Shown: in pieces, positions 6,791 to 15,448 of the stretch
How the letters are laid out: every line of letters starts with the position of its first letter
Position numbering within the stretch: the first letter of the stretch is position 1
Origin: Bacteriovoracaceae bacterium UBA3083
GTDB lineage: Bacteria > Bdellovibrionota > Bacteriovoracia > Bacteriovoracales > Bacteriovoracaceae
Reading direction: 5' to 3'
Length of the DNA stretch: 64,000 nt
NCBI GenBank assembly: GCA_002366565.1
Contig: DFBJ01000003.1
Location: forward strand, 186,001 to 250,000
Position numbers and translations under genes: made by a program
The notes under the pieces: generated by a model
Told to the model about the DNA's origin: nothing
What the model saw: the letters and a program-made list of their open reading frames with translations, nothing else
Databases searched by the model: none

Positions 6791-8395
6791 TTGTGCCATA
6801 TCTCTTATGTATTGCTCTTTTTCTTTAATCTGAACTTGTGATGTGTAAGAGTAAGTTCTGTTGCTTTCTTCCCTTTTTGAAACATCTATCAAAGTCTTTG
6901 AGAATTTAGCAATTTGAGGAAGGTGAGTAATCGCAATTACTTGAGATGCTTTTGAAACTTCTTCTAGTGCTTTTCCAATAGACACTGCGGTTTCTCCCCC
7001 GATTCCAGTATCAATTTCATCAAATAGAAAAACTGAGACAGTGTCACTTTTTGATAATATTTGTCTCAATGAGAGAAGTATTCTCGATAATTCTCCCCCT
7101 GAGGCAATTTCTTTGACTTTGAAGTATCCCTCTCCAGGATTTGTCTCAGCATTAAATGAGATTTTTGAAATACCATTCTTGGATAATGTTTTTGCTTCCT
7201 CAAGTTCAACTTTTATAGTCGCTCCACTCATACGGAGCTTACGAACTTTCTTTGTAAGCTCACTAGATAGTTTAGAAGCAAACTGTACTCTGTTGGTGTG
7301 AAGCTGATTTGCTTTTGTCCAGCAAAGCTCTTTTGTTAAGTTTATTTTGTCTGTTAACTTTTTTACTTCAAGATCAGAATTTTCTAAAAGCTTATATTCT
7401 TCCTGGAAATTCAAATAGATACTTTCAAGTTCATCTGTATCTACATTAAATTTTCTTTTTAATTTTTGATATGAATCTAGCTTTTCAATAATATCTTGAA
7501 GTTCATCATCATTGTTTTCAAAATCTATTTTCTTAGATATAGAAAAAGAAAGCTCAGAGAGAGACTCTTTAGCCTCTGAAAGTAGTTCAGCTTCATTCTC
7601 ACTCAAGAGATCATATCTATTGGTTTGAATATCTAGTTTATTGATAAGAGATAAAATGCTTGTATTAGATTCGCTTAGTATATAGTTTGCTTCAGTGAAG
7701 GACTCTGCCTTTTTTTGATGATCTAAAATTTGATTTTTAACTTCAATGAGATTTTCTTCTTCCTTTGAGCTTGGGTTAACTTTTTCAAGTTCTGCGATTT
7801 GAAACTCAACATAATCTTTTCTCTGTGACTTTGTTTTGTTCATTTCAATTAATTCTGAAAGCTCATTTTCTAGTGTGGATAATTCTTTGAAGTGAGTAAT
7901 GTACTCTTTCTTCTCCAATGACATATTACTATAGTCATCTAGAAGAGCTAATTGATAATCTTCACTTAAAAGCTTTTGGTTATCAAATTGGCCAACAAGG
8001 TCGACATATCTCTTAGCTATAGTACTTAATGTTTGCAAAGAGCATTGTTGGAAATTTAAATAGGCCTTAGATGAACCTTCGGCAGTAATTATTCTTTTTA
8101 TTAGAATTTCATCGTCAGAAAATGGATGACCTAATTCGTTAAAGTATGACTTTATCTCTGGATGATTACATTTGAAAACAGCTTCAACTGTAGCAAACTC
8201 TTCATTTTTTCTAATGATTTTTTTGTCAGCTCTGTTTCCAAATATTAACTGTAGTGCATCTAATATAAGACTTTTCCCAGACCCGGTCTCTCCTACTATA
8301 ACGTTAAAACCATTTGAGAATAAGATCTCTTGATTTACAAACGTTGCAAAGTTATTCATTGTTAGAGATTTTAATAGAAGCTTTTCTTTTTTCAT
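6785..8395 (-). CDS. recN: DNA repair ATPase RecN
   Basis: SMC-like ATPase acting early in double-strand-break repair. Walker A is GETGSGKS at 35-42. The ABC signature ASGGELSR starts at 431, with Walker B FLFDEIDTG just after 455 and an ITHLPQIA switch. A long coiled-coil section with many Leu/Glu/Lys heptads fills about residues 150-380. At 536 residues it is slightly shorter than the usual 550. It is the last gene of a long minus-strand run, overlaps nadK by 4 bases (ATGA type) and converges on the phosphoesterase gene with no room for a separate terminator. Confidence 0.95.
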   Translation of the reverse strand: MKKEKLLLKSLTMNNFATFVNQEILFSNGFNVIVGETGSGKSLILDALQLIFGNRADKKIIRKNEEFATVEAVFKCNHPEIKSYFNELGHPFSDDEILIKRIITAEGSSKAYLNFQQCSLQTLSTIAKRYVDLVGQFDNQKLLSEDYQLALLDDYSNMSLEKKEYITHFKELSTLENELSELIEMNKTKSQRKDYVEFQIAELEKVNPSSKEEENLIEVKNQILDHQKKAESFTEANYILSESNTSILSLINKLDIQTNRYDLLSENEAELLSEAKESLSELSFSISKKIDFENNDDELQDIIEKLDSYQKLKRKFNVDTDELESIYLNFQEEYKLLENSDLEVKKLTDKINLTKELCWTKANQLHTNRVQFASKLSSELTKKVRKLRMSGATIKVELEEAKTLSKNGISKISFNAETNPGEGYFKVKEIASGGELSRILLSLRQILSKSDTVSVFLFDEIDTGIGGETAVSIGKALEEVSKASQVIAITHLPQIAKFSKTLIDVSKREESNRTYSYTSQVQIKEKEQYIRDMAQL

Positions 8396-9297
8396 CTGCC
8401 TTCTCTTTGTCCGTGTGTTAGCTTTTGTTTTAAAGTTTGGAAGTATGTTCTGTCATTGTTTTTAACTATCTTTGCATAGCTATTTTTCACTTTTGATATT
8501 TTTACAATACATCCCTTCTCTATATCAATTGCCTCTTGTCCATCTAGTGTAAGGCTTAAGTGACTCTCTTTAACTGGGAATTTAACTTCTATTTCTTTTG
8601 TATCTGGAATTACCAAAGGTCTATGGTTTAAGCTGTGTGGGCAAATAGGAGTTAAGAGTAATGCATTCACATCCGGATGTGTTATTGGACCACCTGCTGC
8701 AAGAGAATATGCAGTAGAGCCAATTGGTGAACTTATGATAAGTCCATCTCCTGAAACATTGAATATTAGTTCTGAGTCGCATTCTACAGATAAGGTAAAC
8801 ATTCTTGAGATATTATTCTTATTAATAACTACATCATTAATAAAACTTCCCTTAAATAATTCCTTACCTCTTTTACTTACATTAACTCTATAGAGAGGAA
8901 GTTTTGCAATTTCAAAGTTTCCTTTTAATGTTTTTGCAAGCTCGTCAAAGTAATCGAGTTTTGAAAATTCTGTGATGAAGCCTAGATTTCCCATATTTAC
9001 GCCAAATATAGGTGGAGACTTTTTTGTACATTTTCGAGTCACGCCAATAATGGTACCATCACCACCAAGAGTGATTATGAGATCTAGATTGTTGATTTGA
9101 TCATCTTCTATAAAACTTACATTCTTAGGTAGCTTTGTGAAAATGGTATTAATACGCTCTTCTTCTTTTGCTAGAAAGGAAACGGTTTTCTTACGTCTGA
9201 TTAACCACTCTGTTAAATTTGGAATTGTAATTGCAAATTCAGAAACGTTTCTTGGTTTAAGCAGTATTCCAATATTTTTAATTATTTTTGTAGTCAA
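8392..9297 (-). CDS. nadK: NAD kinase
   Basis: Phosphorylates NAD to NADP in the cytoplasm. It contains the GGDGT motif (78-82), GNLGFITEF, the NDVV element, and the glycine-rich GDGLIISSPIGSTAYSLAAGG segment, followed by P.CPHSLNHRPLV, all hallmarks of the family. At 301 residues the length is normal. It is the penultimate gene of the minus-strand run; 3 bases separate it from the upstream receiver gene and it overlaps recN by 4 bases. The nadK-recN pairing is common in bacteria. Confidence 0.95.
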   Translation of the reverse strand: MTTKIIKNIGILLKPRNVSEFAITIPNLTEWLIRRKKTVSFLAKEEERINTIFTKLPKNVSFIEDDQINNLDLIITLGGDGTIIGVTRKCTKKSPPIFGVNMGNLGFITEFSKLDYFDELAKTLKGNFEIAKLPLYRVNVSKRGKELFKGSFINDVVINKNNISRMFTLSVECDSELIFNVSGDGLIISSPIGSTAYSLAAGGPITHPDVNALLLTPICPHSLNHRPLVIPDTKEIEVKFPVKESHLSLTLDGQEAIDIEKGCIVKISKVKNSYAKIVKNNDRTYFQTLKQKLTHGQREGR

Positions 9298-9300
9298 TTC

Positions 9301-9663
9301 TTACTCTCTTTCTAAAAATACCATTAATGCATCTTCTATATTTTCAAATGGCTTTCCAAGAACTTTGCAGCGATAGGAGTTAGCCTTCTCTAGTATTTGA
9401 GGTGAACTATAGGCAGTTATAATGACAAATAACTTACCAATTTCTTCGATATTGTACTTCTTTTTGGACTCTTCGATAATATCAAATCCAGTAATATCTT
9501 GAAGCATTAGGTCACAAATCACACGATCATAATTCTTTGAAAGAATTCTTTCAATGGCCTCTTTGCCAGAAGAACATGCATCTACAGAAGCACCTTTCTT
9601 CTCTAATAGCTTTTTTAGAGACTTTTGAATTAATAGTTCGTCTTCTATTACTAAAATTTCCAT
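9301..9663 (-). CDS. Single-domain response regulator (receiver only)
   Basis: CheY-like receiver domain with no output domain, so it probably acts by protein-protein contact. The phosphoacceptor is Asp51 in CDLML, the switch residue is Thr83 in ITAYSS, and the conserved Lys is Lys104 in LGKPF. The acidic pocket has Glu7-Asp8-Glu9. At 120 residues it is exactly one domain. It starts 3 bases after the histidine kinase stop, so the two are surely cotranscribed and likely partners. The downstream target is unknown; location behind flagellar glycosylation genes suggests motility or envelope control. Confidence 0.9.
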   Translation of the reverse strand: MEILVIEDELLIQKSLKKLLEKKGASVDACSSGKEAIERILSKNYDRVICDLMLQDITGFDIIEESKKKYNIEEIGKLFVIITAYSSPQILEKANSYRCKVLGKPFENIEDALMVFLERE

Positions 9664-9666
9664 AAC

Positions 9667-11361
9667 TTATACTAATGGTAGAGTGAAAGATACACTAGTC
9701 CCAATATCGTCCTTTTGTTTTACTTCAATTTTGCCATTCAGTTTCTTTATCAAGTTAGAGCATATACTTAGCCCAAGGCCTGTACCTTTCTCTTTGGTTG
9801 TTATGAATGGTTTGAATATTTGATCCTTAACTTTCGCTGGGATCCCTGGTCCTGAGTCGGATACATTGATCTCAATCTCTTCTAGCTTTTTAATTATTGT
9901 AATTTCAATCTTCTCTTCTCTAAAGTCGTTGCGATTACTCTTTATGGCCTGGGAACTGTTAATGATCAGATTGAAAAGAATCTGAGAGAGCCAGGTTGAG
10001 TTTGAATTAATGATATAGTCTTCATCTGTTTGAAAATTATAAAATGTTAAATCTTTTGGAATTTGTTTACTTTCACTCTTTGTTAAAAGAATTGTTTCAT
10101 TTATCACTTCTTGAATATTAAACTTGTCGTAACTATCTTCTTCTCTATAAAGCTTAGAGAAGTTATCAATAATTGTCTGACATCTTTTACTATTTATAGA
10201 AATATTTCTAATGAATGAAGACATCTCGTCATCGAAATCTTCTAATAGAAGAAGGTCTGATGCCATATTTAAACCAAAAAGAGGATTACTTAACTCGTGC
10301 TTCAAGGTATTTAAGAGCTCACCTAGTAAAGATATTCTTTGATGATGGTATATGTCAGATGTGTTTGCCTCATCACTTATTCCAACCTCAAAAAACTTTT
10401 TACCGGATAGGTCTTTAATAGAACTTAGTTCATTTAAGTCCTGAATGTTTGAATATTTTGCAGCATCGTTGAGAGGCGTATTGTCTAAAAAAAGTGGGTT
10501 AGGATAAGTTTCTAACAGAGACTTATAGACCTCTGTTTTTAGTTTATTTAGTGACGCTATCAATATTCCTTGTATTACATCTGATATAAAGTGAATAGAT
10601 GAATTGAATATATTAATTTCCATGTCTGATGGAGTAAGAAAGTCATTTCTAGATAAGATCACTAAGATTGAATGTTTTGAGAGTTCAATATCTTTAGCTA
10701 AAAAAGTTCCAACTACACCTATGTCAGATTCTAAAATAAGAGATTGGTTGAATAGTTTATTTTTACTTTTTTTGACTAGATTAAATATTTTGCTGAAAGT
10801 TGAAACTGAAATTTCTTTTTTACTATGACCTAAGTTTGAATCATAAAAGAATGTTTCAATTATAGGACTTCCCTTTTCATGAATAAGTATCTGGCAGGAT
10901 TGATAAGCTTTGAAGAGCTTAGACTGCAAGATGTATTCTGGAAGCTCACTTGTATCTTTAATTTTTAAGGATTGGTTAATAATGAAATTTTTAAATTCTA
11001 ATATATCAATAAATAACTTTAAATCAGATGAAGAATTTTTAGAAATATTGGAAGTTGTAAGCGTAGTGTATTTTCTTGTTTTTCGTTTCTTGGTACTATG
11101 ACCAGCATTTAAAAGCTGATATATAGCGTGTGGTGATGTTGACGAAGAAACTTTAAGAACAGGTTCTCCTAAAATTGAGCCACCTTTATGAATATCATAT
11201 AGGCCATCATTTCTATAGATAGAGTAATCTGCATGAATTTGGGCTTTTGAGAATTCGATATTTGGAGACGGTGCAAATACACCGACTCCTACACTATCTG
11301 ATATGTATAACTTTAGAGATCTCTGAGCTTTTTTAGTTCTGGTATGGCCTTTATTTTCCAC
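9667..11361 (-). CDS. Soluble sensor histidine kinase
   Basis: Two-component kinase without transmembrane segments, so the signal is cytoplasmic. The C-terminal half has the H-box TLKHELSNPL with His355, the N-box NLIINSSQA (464-472), G1 DSGPGIP (502-508) and G2 KGTGLGLS (525-532). Residues about 115-275 look like a GAF-type sensor and about 280-330 like a PAS remnant (TYPNPLFLD), both by weak pattern only. The best start is GTG 11361, which overlaps the preceding gene by 49 bases; no ATG or stronger start occurs in the next 30 codons. The receiver gene follows after 3 bases. The N-terminal 100 residues are Ser/Thr rich and unrecognised. Confidence 0.85.
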   Translation of the reverse strand: MENKGHTRTKKAQRSLKLYISDSVGVGVFAPSPNIEFSKAQIHADYSIYRNDGLYDIHKGGSILGEPVLKVSSSTSPHAIYQLLNAGHSTKKRKTRKYTTLTTSNISKNSSSDLKLFIDILEFKNFIINQSLKIKDTSELPEYILQSKLFKAYQSCQILIHEKGSPIIETFFYDSNLGHSKKEISVSTFSKIFNLVKKSKNKLFNQSLILESDIGVVGTFLAKDIELSKHSILVILSRNDFLTPSDMEINIFNSSIHFISDVIQGILIASLNKLKTEVYKSLLETYPNPLFLDNTPLNDAAKYSNIQDLNELSSIKDLSGKKFFEVGISDEANTSDIYHHQRISLLGELLNTLKHELSNPLFGLNMASDLLLLEDFDDEMSSFIRNISINSKRCQTIIDNFSKLYREEDSYDKFNIQEVINETILLTKSESKQIPKDLTFYNFQTDEDYIINSNSTWLSQILFNLIINSSQAIKSNRNDFREEKIEITIIKKLEEIEINVSDSGPGIPAKVKDQIFKPFITTKEKGTGLGLSICSNLIKKLNGKIEVKQKDDIGTSVSFTLPLV

Positions 11362-11930
11362 TGAGTCAGGTTATCTATAAGTTCGTACTCTAGCAAGTCG
11401 TTCAACATAATAATGTCATTTTTCTCTTTTGCTGGAATAAGCCCTTTCATAATAGAAAGTAAGTGTATTTCAAGAGTTTGAAATGTATTAGTGTTTTTTA
11501 GTTGCTCTTGATGTCTTTTTCTTACAGTTCTATAGATTTTTGCCATAAGTTGAACATATAGATCCATGATTTCAACAACTTCACCAAACATCATATTGGC
11601 TTCTTTTTGTTTATTATCATTTTGAAGCTCTATAAATACTCCGATCTTATGGATTATTGTATCAATATATGATGAGCAATCATTTAAAGCATCAAAGGCG
11701 AGCTCATAGCTACTTGTTGTCGAAAAGTTTATATCATCATACTTTTCAACTGGTAGAGCTAGTGAAGACTGTTCTTCTTCGTATGATAGTTGTCTTCCAT
11801 TTATGTCAATTGAAGTTATAACTTCATCATCATGAAGTACCTCGTTAAGTACAAAGTTCATGAGATCATTAACACTAGCATCTTGCTCTGGTTTAGATAT
11901 CGTTTTGTTGTTAACTGTTACTGAGACCAT
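11313..11930 (-). CDS. Uncharacterised protein in the flagellar/glycosylation operon
   Basis: A 205-residue soluble protein with no family I recognise. Residues 1-60 have a beta-rich pattern beginning MVSVTVNNKTI that could form a small ubiquitin-like or beta-grasp fold. Residues 75-205 are helical and amphipathic with many Leu/Ile/Glu, resembling a helical bundle such as a chaperone or adaptor. There is no signal peptide or membrane segment. ATG 11930 lies 8 bases after the upstream glycosyltransferase gene. Its end overlaps the kinase start by 49 bases. Position between glycosyltransferases and a two-component pair suggests a role in flagellin handling or its sensing, but that is only context. 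Confidence 0.7.
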   Translation of the reverse strand: MVSVTVNNKTISKPEQDASVNDLMNFVLNEVLHDDEVITSIDINGRQLSYEEEQSSLALPVEKYDDINFSTTSSYELAFDALNDCSSYIDTIIHKIGVFIELQNDNKQKEANMMFGEVVEIMDLYVQLMAKIYRTVRKRHQEQLKNTNTFQTLEIHLLSIMKGLIPAKEKNDIIMLNDLLEYELIDNLTQWKIKAIPELKKLRDL

Positions 11931-11938
11931 CCTGGTTC

Positions 11939-13645
11939 CTACCTTATAGTTGTTTGAGGTTTAACTGTTTTTGATTTTTGATTTTGAGTTAGTGTTTTTT
12001 CACAAAGTTCATACATTACACTAGTAGCATTAGCTTGATCATGGAATGAATAGAATGAACTTTCTGTAAGTTGAACTAAGTTATCTCCATGAAGGTTTGC
12101 TCTGGCCATCTTTCCAAAGTTTATCACAGGGCTAAGTTGTGGGTGAGTTTCAGATATAATGCCTGAAAGTCTTTCTATCTCATCAACTTTTTTAGAATAA
12201 TCTTTTATTTTATTTAAATTCGGAGTTTCACAAGATATTTCCTCTAAAATATATCGAGAGTACTTCTTACCAAACTCACTTAGCTCAAATAACTGTTGTA
12301 AGCCCTGCATATCAATTAAGAGCTTTTGATGTGTTTTATCGCTAATTATAGGGAAGTCATTGTGACCTTCAACTTCACTAAATAAGTAACTCCACGTGAT
12401 AACAAAGAATTTTCTAATAGTTTCATCATAAGTCGCTTGGTCCTCTAGAACAGATTCTAATGAAAGAAGTCCAAGAGAGTTATAAGATGATTTTCGTATA
12501 TTTATTGAATTTAAGTGAAAGTGAGAAAGCTTTTTATTCAATGAGTCTTTCGTTAGATCCTCACCGCTTGACACAATGGTTAATGCTTCATTGACTGTCT
12601 GGTATGGAATATCTGCGTGGCATTGGTAAAAGTCACAAGCAGTGTCAGGCTTACAAGGAAAGCATTTTGTTTGTGGAGATAAGTTATAGGCCCCAGCAAC
12701 GTAAGGAACAGTCTCAGCAGTTCTAACAGGCCCTAGAGATATAGTTATTATAGGGATCTTCTTTAGTGAGGCTAGGTGACTTACCATTGAGTCGTGACCA
12801 ATAAACATAGAGTCATCATCTAAGAGGTTTTTGAGCTCTGTGATATTGTGTTTACCTGTAAGGTCATTGATACGCTCTTTAAAAGAAGATAATAAAGGAT
12901 TCTCAATGATCTTTTTACAAGCTTCCTGATCACTTTTTGATCCAACAAGAAATACTTGTTTATTCTCATTGTCTCGTAGAAATTTAAATATAACTTCTAC
13001 CCATTTGCTATCTCCCCAGACCTTTTTCTTATCTGAGGCGAATGGATGAATAAATACTTTGTTTTTGTTTCCAGTTTTGACTGTGTTTTTTTCATCTTCT
13101 TTTGGTGCAACACCTATGATGAGCTTATAAAGATCAACAAGGTTAAATGAGTTTAAGCTCGTTTCTAAAACATTTGCATATAAGTATTGAGACCATTTAT
13201 CTTTTATACTTATGTTAGCATTCTCATCATAGTATGGACCAATCTTATGAGAAGCAGTAATTAGGCTCATCAAGTAATTTGCAGTTTTAGAGTAGGATAG
13301 ATTTACACATACATCTATATTGTGTGTAGATATTCTCGCTTTTAGTTCTCTAATATTATTAAGAGAGTTGTCTAAGTTTACTACAGGGCTTTTTAAGACA
13401 AGGTCTTTTAAGTCAATTGTAATACACTCGTCAAAGACTTCATCGATTTGATCTTTTAGGTGGTTTGCAAATTGCTTTCTAGCAATTAGTAATAGCTTAT
13501 ACTTATCTCCATGCTCTTGGCGTAAAGACTTGGCAGTTTGAATTGTTTGAATAATATCGCCAAGGCGAAGTATTTGTACTATCGCAATAGTTTTCTTAAC
13601 ATTTTCAGGAGGTATCTCTGTACTATCTTTTTTAGCTGTTTCCAT
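11939..13645 (-). CDS. GT9-like (heptosyltransferase-family) glycosyltransferase with long C-terminal extension
   Basis: GT-B fold transferase related to ADP-heptose:LPS heptosyltransferases. The N-terminal domain starts with IVQILRLGDIIQTIQTA (23-39, the usual R.GD... element). The C-terminal nucleotide-sugar domain has FIHPFASDKKKVWGDSKW (198-215), FLVGSKSD (232-239), and the family motif GHDSMVSHLASL (283-294) with Asp285 and His290. A cysteine cluster C328, C331, C337, C342 follows and may bind metal. Residues about 360-568 are an additional helical region absent from LPS heptosyltransferases. It is in a cluster with fliD, fliS and a Maf-N-like gene, so flagellin rather than LPS is the likely acceptor; this is inferred. 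It overlaps the 47-codon gene by 14 bases. Confidence 0.8.
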   Translation of the reverse strand: METAKKDSTEIPPENVKKTIAIVQILRLGDIIQTIQTAKSLRQEHGDKYKLLLIARKQFANHLKDQIDEVFDECITIDLKDLVLKSPVVNLDNSLNNIRELKARISTHNIDVCVNLSYSKTANYLMSLITASHKIGPYYDENANISIKDKWSQYLYANVLETSLNSFNLVDLYKLIIGVAPKEDEKNTVKTGNKNKVFIHPFASDKKKVWGDSKWVEVIFKFLRDNENKQVFLVGSKSDQEACKKIIENPLLSSFKERINDLTGKHNITELKNLLDDDSMFIGHDSMVSHLASLKKIPIITISLGPVRTAETVPYVAGAYNLSPQTKCFPCKPDTACDFYQCHADIPYQTVNEALTIVSSGEDLTKDSLNKKLSHFHLNSINIRKSSYNSLGLLSLESVLEDQATYDETIRKFFVITWSYLFSEVEGHNDFPIISDKTHQKLLIDMQGLQQLFELSEFGKKYSRYILEEISCETPNLNKIKDYSKKVDEIERLSGIISETHPQLSPVINFGKMARANLHGDNLVQLTESSFYSFHDQANATSVMYELCEKTLTQNQKSKTVKPQTTIR

Positions 13646-13775
13646 GACCTTCCTCTTCTAGTAATGAGGCCAAGAATAGAACTTCTAAATCTTCTTGAGA
13701 TAAAGTGCTTCCACTTGCTGTACTGGCCTTAATCTCTTCGATCTTATTAACAACTTCTGTTGCGAAATTACTCAT
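13632..13775 (-). CDS. Small acidic protein between the two glycosyltransferase genes
   Basis: A 47-residue protein starting MSNFATEVVNKIEEIK and ending LEEEGHGNS. It is acidic and mostly helical, with a Ser/Thr/Ala linker (STASGSTLSQ) between two predicted helices, the second being LEVLFLASLLEEE. ATG 13775 has an AAGGAAGG ribosome-binding site 7 bases upstream. Its stop overlaps the next gene's start by 14 bases and the previous gene ends 20 bases before its start. This spacing and ribosome-binding site argue that it is real. No family recognised; it might be a chaperone, adaptor or subunit for one of the transferases. Confidence 0.65.
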   Translation of the reverse strand: MSNFATEVVNKIEEIKASTASGSTLSQEDLEVLFLASLLEEEGHGNS

Positions 13776-13794
13776 ACACCTTCCTTGGCATAAA

Positions 13795-15447
13795 TTATAA
13801 TGTTTCTTGATGAACTCTATTTGATACCATGTTTTCAATCACAGTATCTGCTTCATGCTTTCTAGAGTTTTCTTCTACTATCTTAAGAACCTCATAAACT
13901 TTTTGAAGTTCATTTTTCATTTTATATAGTTGTTTTTCTACATCTTTTACAGAACTTTCGATACTATCTGATGATAGTGACTCTAGTCTTGCTCTTAAAA
14001 ATAAGCTTGGGATTGCAGTCATTGTAGAATCTTCACAGTGGGCCATTAAGTGACCTAGAGAAGTGATGAAGTTTTTAGACTGGTTAGCTCCATCTCCGAT
14101 TTGAATCAGTGAGCGTATTGCACCTAGTAAGTCTTTAGTTGTTTCTGTAACAGCTTCTTTTTCATTTGAAATCCATCGTCTAAAATTTTCACCTTTTAGT
14201 TCAATAATCATTTCAGTAAATGAGTCATCATTAGTTTCTAGAAGAGTTTTTGAAATATACATTCTAGAAGCAATTCTTTGAACTTCTAGCTCAGTGTTAA
14301 CATTACCCTTCACTGCAAAGTATGAAGTTCCGAGAGTATCTTTATATGGTCTATAAAGTGTATATCCTTCTCCAATATGAGTGCTGTTGAAAGATTTCGA
14401 ACCAAGTAGCAGGAGTGTAGAGTTAACAATATCTTCAGATCTTAAGTCGCTATCTATATCGCTGCTTGAAAAGCTTCTGTCTTCTATACTTTTTGATAGA
14501 ATAAGAGATTGTTCGTTGATAGATCCTTGTTTTAGAAATGGAGATGCTCCTAGGCTTACTTCTAGGCAAGGAGTTTCAACTAAATCACTTAGATGTTTAA
14601 TTGCAGTGTCCGGTGTGATTAAGCAGTCTAAGTTAATTACAACACTTGTTAGCGCATGAAAGTCAGATTCAACAGTGACTAACCTACCTTCAAAGTGATC
14701 ATTTATCTTTGCTGCTCTTTCTTTCTCATCGTCTGTTGGTGCAATCAAGAGCATTGTTACAATGTCTTTTGAATGAAGGTTTTCGATCACTTCTATGATG
14801 ATATTTTCTGGTATGTTTTTAGATTCTTCTGATGTGAATAATTGAATACCAACTATCTTTTTAGTTTTTCCTTTTTCTGCTTGTCTAAGGAAATTTATAT
14901 TTTTAAATGCATTTTCATTATGGTTAGCACTAGTTTTTAGTTTTAAGCTATTCTTACTAGTGGTTACTCCAACCATTTGGTGATAAACATCATTGAAGTG
15001 CATAGGTGAAAAATCTAATTCAGTAATAACTTCATTTAGAAGCATTCCCCAGTCTGAATTGTATGAGTTTTTCATTTCTGGTGTAAATTGAAGACCTGTC
15101 ATTTTGTCAGAGCTTAGAAGAGAAGTAATATGTGTTGAAACTCTTTCGTTTGAAAAGTTTATAACTTCGTTCCAGTGCTGTGTTGTTACTGCACTTAGGT
15201 CTTTATTAAATTCTTCAAGGGCATAACCATTATTGAAGATTTCACTTTTTGTAAGTGTAATAATTCTTTTTCTATCAATCGTATAAATGTTAGAGACACC
15301 TTCAATATTTAAAGCGGCTTTTTCAAATTCTTTGTAAACGAGAATGGAGACTTCATAGCCTCCGTTTGCGACCATTGAATTAATCAGATGTGCTGAGCTA
15401 TAGATGTCACCGAATCTTCTTAGATTTATTAAAAGTACTTTTTTCAT
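13795..15447 (-). CDS. Second GT9-like glycosyltransferase with long C-terminal extension
   Basis: A 550-residue GT-B protein distantly similar to its neighbour. The N-terminus KKVLLINLRRFGDIYSSAHL (2-21) is the R.GD element of GT9. The C-terminal domain contains VGIQLFTSEESK (199-210) and the family motif LDCLITPDTAIKHLSDLV (273-290) with Asp280 and His285. Residues about 350-550 are a helical extension, and a coiled-coil-like stretch (KQLYKMKNELQKVYEVLK) lies near the end. The cysteine cluster of the other enzyme is absent. It is one base from the Maf-N-like gene, so the two are coupled. It could act in sequence with the other transferase, or the two could form one complex; both are inferences. 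Confidence 0.75.
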   Translation of the reverse strand: MKKVLLINLRRFGDIYSSAHLINSMVANGGYEVSILVYKEFEKAALNIEGVSNIYTIDRKRIITLTKSEIFNNGYALEEFNKDLSAVTTQHWNEVINFSNERVSTHITSLLSSDKMTGLQFTPEMKNSYNSDWGMLLNEVITELDFSPMHFNDVYHQMVGVTTSKNSLKLKTSANHNENAFKNINFLRQAEKGKTKKIVGIQLFTSEESKNIPENIIIEVIENLHSKDIVTMLLIAPTDDEKERAAKINDHFEGRLVTVESDFHALTSVVINLDCLITPDTAIKHLSDLVETPCLEVSLGASPFLKQGSINEQSLILSKSIEDRSFSSSDIDSDLRSEDIVNSTLLLLGSKSFNSTHIGEGYTLYRPYKDTLGTSYFAVKGNVNTELEVQRIASRMYISKTLLETNDDSFTEMIIELKGENFRRWISNEKEAVTETTKDLLGAIRSLIQIGDGANQSKNFITSLGHLMAHCEDSTMTAIPSLFLRARLESLSSDSIESSVKDVEKQLYKMKNELQKVYEVLKIVEENSRKHEADTVIENMVSNRVHQETL

Positions 15448-15448
15448 T

